Below are positions 5,692 through 7,651 of a DNA stretch of 7,651 nt, piece by piece (positions within the stretch are counted from its first letter, which is position 1; each line of letters opens with the position of its first letter). A program made the translations under genes and the position numbers. Origin of the DNA: Candidatus Latescibacterota bacterium (GTDB taxonomy: Bacteria > Latescibacterota > UBA2968 > GCA-2709665); contig JASLMQ010000011.1 in the NCBI GenBank assembly GCA_030746455.1, positions 1 through 7,651 of the forward strand, given 5' to 3'. Below the pieces are notes generated by a model. It made no database searches. It was not told the origin of the DNA and saw only the letters and a program-made list of their open reading frames with translations.

Positions 5692-7651
5692 CTAGATGAG
5701 AATCGGACCAAGCACAAGGGACACGACCGACATAAGCTTGATCAGGATGTTCATAGAGGGGCCGGACGTGTCCTTCAGGGGGTCTCCCACGGTGTCGCCG
5801 ACGACCGCCGCCTTGTGGGGATCCGATCCCTTGCCCCCGAGGTTGCCCGCCTCGATGTACTTCTTTGCGTTGTCCAAAGCGCCGCCGGCGTTGGCCATCA
5901 TCAGGGCCATCAGAACGCCCGAAAGCGTCGCCCCGGCCAGCATACCGCCCAGCGCCTCCGGGCCCAGAACGAAGCCCACCACCACCGGGGTGAGAATCGC
6001 CACCAGACCGGGAGAAACCATCTCCCTGAGCGCCGCGACCGTGCTGATATCCACGCACCGACGCGTGTCGGGCGTCCCCGTGCCTTCCATCAACCCCGGA
6101 ATCTCACGGAACTGGCGCCGCACTTCCTCAACCATCTGGAAGGCGGCACGCCCGACCGACGTCATCGTCTGTGCGGCAACGAGGAAGGGTACTGCACCAC
6201 CGACAAAGAACCCGATGACCACGATCGGAGAGGTGATATCGATCACCTTGAGTCCCACGGTGGTCGTGTACGCCGAGAAGAGCGCCAGCGCGGTCAGAGC
6301 CGCCGACCCGATCGCGAATCCCTTCCCGATCGCCGCCGTCGTGTTACCCAGCGCATCGAGTCCATCGGTGATCTCACGTGTCTCGGGCCCCAGCTCGGAC
6401 ATCTCCGAGATGCCGCCCGCATTGTCCGCGATCGGGCCATAGGCATCAACCGCCATTGTGATTCCCACCGTGGCCAGCATCCCCACCGCGGCGATCCCGA
6501 TGCCGTAGAGGCCTGCGAAGTGGAAGGCCAGCCCGATGGCCACGCAGATGCCCAGAATCGGCAGCGCCGTGCTCTCCATCCCCACCGCGAGCCCGGATAT
6601 GATGTTGGTTGCAGCTCCCGTCTCCGACGCTTCGGCGATCCTGCGCACCGGCTTGCTGCCCGTATAGTACTCGGTAAGCAGCCCGATTACTATCCCGGTC
6701 AACCCTCCGAACAGGATGGCCCAGAACACACCCATCGAGATACCCATCCGTTCCACCGCGAACCGACTCGCGACGAACATAAGAATCGCCGCGATGAAAG
6801 ACGCGTACCGCAGGGCCGCCGCCGGGTTGAGCTTCTGGAGAACCCTCATGGAGAAGACGCCGATCAGCGAGGCCACCAGACCCAGCATAACAACCACGAG
6901 CGGCAGCTGCATGGCCATCATCCGGCTCGAAAGCTCCATGGAGCCGGCGGCGGACAGCTTGGCGATGAGTTCGGGACCCCCCGTGGCCGCAATGGCGATG
7001 GTGGCAACAATCGATCCGACGTAGGACTCGAAGATGTCGGCACCCATGCCGGCCACATCGCCCACGTTGTCTCCCACGTTGTCGGCGATCACCGCCGGAT
7101 TACGCGGATCGTCCTCTGGGATCCCGGCCTCCACCTTGCCCACCAGGTCGGCGCCCACGTCCGCCGTCTTGGTGTAGATCCCGCCGCCGACACGGGCGAA
7201 GAGCGCGATGGAGCTTGCGCCCATCGCGAAACCGTTGATGATGACAGCTTGCTCCGGATTGCCATAGAGGTAGAACAGGATCCCCACCCCAAGCAGTCCG
7301 AGGCTCGCGACCGAGAGGCCCATCACCGTCCCGCCGGAAAAGGCCACGCTGAGGGCCTTGCCCTGTCCCTCCTGGTTGGCGGCCCACGTGGTCCGAACGT
7401 TGGCCTTGGTAGCCGATTTCATCCCGAAGAAGCCCGCGCAGATGGAACACGCCGCCCCACCCACGAAGGCGACCGCCGTCTCCGGACGGATTCCGAAATA
7501 GAGCAACACGAACACCAACGCGACGAAGATAGCCAGCACACCGTATTCACGCTTCAGAAACGCCATCGACCCCTCATGGATCTGCTCCGAGATCTCGCGC
7601 ATCTTGTCGGTGCCAACGGGCTGCTTTTGGACGTAGAGATAGATCAGAGCG
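5692..7651 (-). CDS. hppA: K+-dependent, ion-pumping membrane pyrophosphatase (N-terminus outside window)
   Basis: This integral membrane protein couples pyrophosphate hydrolysis to Na+ and/or H+ export. The frame runs to the right edge and reads [16 protein letters not shown] before the Met at 7602, a normal interior of the family, so only the first few dozen residues are missing. Numbered from that Met, the active site is complete: [11 protein letters not shown] (148-158), [16 protein letters not shown] (164-179), EYYTG (311-315), [12 protein letters not shown] (386-397), DNAKKYIE (577-584) and [13 protein letters not shown] (596-608). [10 protein letters not shown] (419-428) has Ala where K+-independent enzymes have Lys (GNTTK), which marks the K+-dependent class. 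Glu192 in FESY occupies the position typical of Na+-pumping members, whereas plant-type H+ pumps carry the Glu one turn later. Na+ transport is therefore likely but not proven. About 15 hydrophobic segments are visible, against 16 in the family. The stop is 105 bases before rpsF. Confidence 0.96.
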   Translation of the reverse strand, partial: ALIYLYVQKQPVGTDKMREISEQIHEGSMAFLKREYGVLAIFVALVFVLLYFGIRPETAVAFVGGAACSICAGFFGMKSATKANVRTTWAANQEGQGKALSVAFSGGTVMGLSVASLGLLGVGILFYLYGNPEQAVIINGFAMGASSIALFARVGGGIYTKTADVGADLVGKVEAGIPEDDPRNPAVIADNVGDNVGDVAGMGADIFESYVGSIVATIAIAATGGPELIAKLSAAGSMELSSRMMAMQLPLVVVMLGLVASLIGVFSMRVLQKLNPAAALRYASFIAAILMFVASRFAVERMGISMGVFWAILFGGLTGIVIGLLTEYYTGSKPVRRIAEASETGAATNIISGLAVGMESTALPILGICVAIGLAFHFAGLYGIGIAAVGMLATVGITMAVDAYGPIADNAGGISEMSELGPETREITDGLDALGNTTAAIGKGFAIGSAALTALALFSAYTTTVGLKVIDITSPIVVIGFFVGGAVPFLVAAQTMTSVGRAAFQMVEEVRRQFREIPGLMEGTGTPDTRRCVDISTVAALREMVSPGLVAILTPVVVGFVLGPEALGGMLAGATLSGVLMALMMANAGGALDNAKKYIEAGNLGGKGSDPHKAAVVGDTVGDPLKDTSGPSMNILIKLMSVVSLVLGPILI

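Noticed and set aside
5696..6442. Plus-strand ORF of 248 codons opposite hppA
   Set aside because: It is composed mainly of S, T, P, I and A with no domain signature, and is explained by the codon pattern of hppA on the other strand.

Overview
This is a GC-rich bacterial chromosome segment made of housekeeping-type genes. It is bacterial because it carries bS6, bS18 and bL9, ribosomal proteins restricted to Bacteria. The lineage cannot be fixed from the sequence alone. The high GC, the potassium-dependent membrane pyrophosphatase and the rpsF-rpsR-rplI cluster without ssb would fit many environmental, often anaerobic, phyla. I see no insertion sequence, phage gene, CRISPR array, tRNA or rRNA, and no broken gene. 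No gap between genes exceeds about 170 bases.

Plus strand, left part: a GT4-type glycosyltransferase, cut at its 5' end by the window edge (1-1056), is followed after 62 bases by a complete metallo-beta-lactamase/beta-CASP/RMMBL protein (1119-2516), a predicted RNA-processing nuclease of the CPSF-73/TTHA0252 type.

Minus strand, read right to left: a K+-dependent, probably Na+-pumping membrane pyrophosphatase hppA (N-terminus beyond the right edge); a structured 105-base leader; rpsF; rpsR, overlapping rpsF by four bases; a 102-base gap; rplI; a series of hairpins ending in a strong intrinsic terminator; then an ABC-class ATPase of the COG3044/PF09818 type (2534-4282). The ATPase gene converges on the nuclease gene, with 17 bases between the two stop codons.

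rpsF and rpsR encode partner proteins of the small-subunit platform and look translationally coupled. The rpsF leader can fold so that its ribosome-binding site is paired, next to a CCG-containing internal loop, as expected of the known S6:S18 autoregulatory motif. Between rplI and the ATPase gene, the terminator arm also has a perfect 9-bp alternative partner upstream, so attenuation of the ATPase gene is possible.

I found no clearly new multi-gene system. The items most worth following up are the rpsF leader, the terminator with its competing pairing, and the poorly characterised ABC ATPase beside ribosomal-protein genes and convergent with a predicted RNase.
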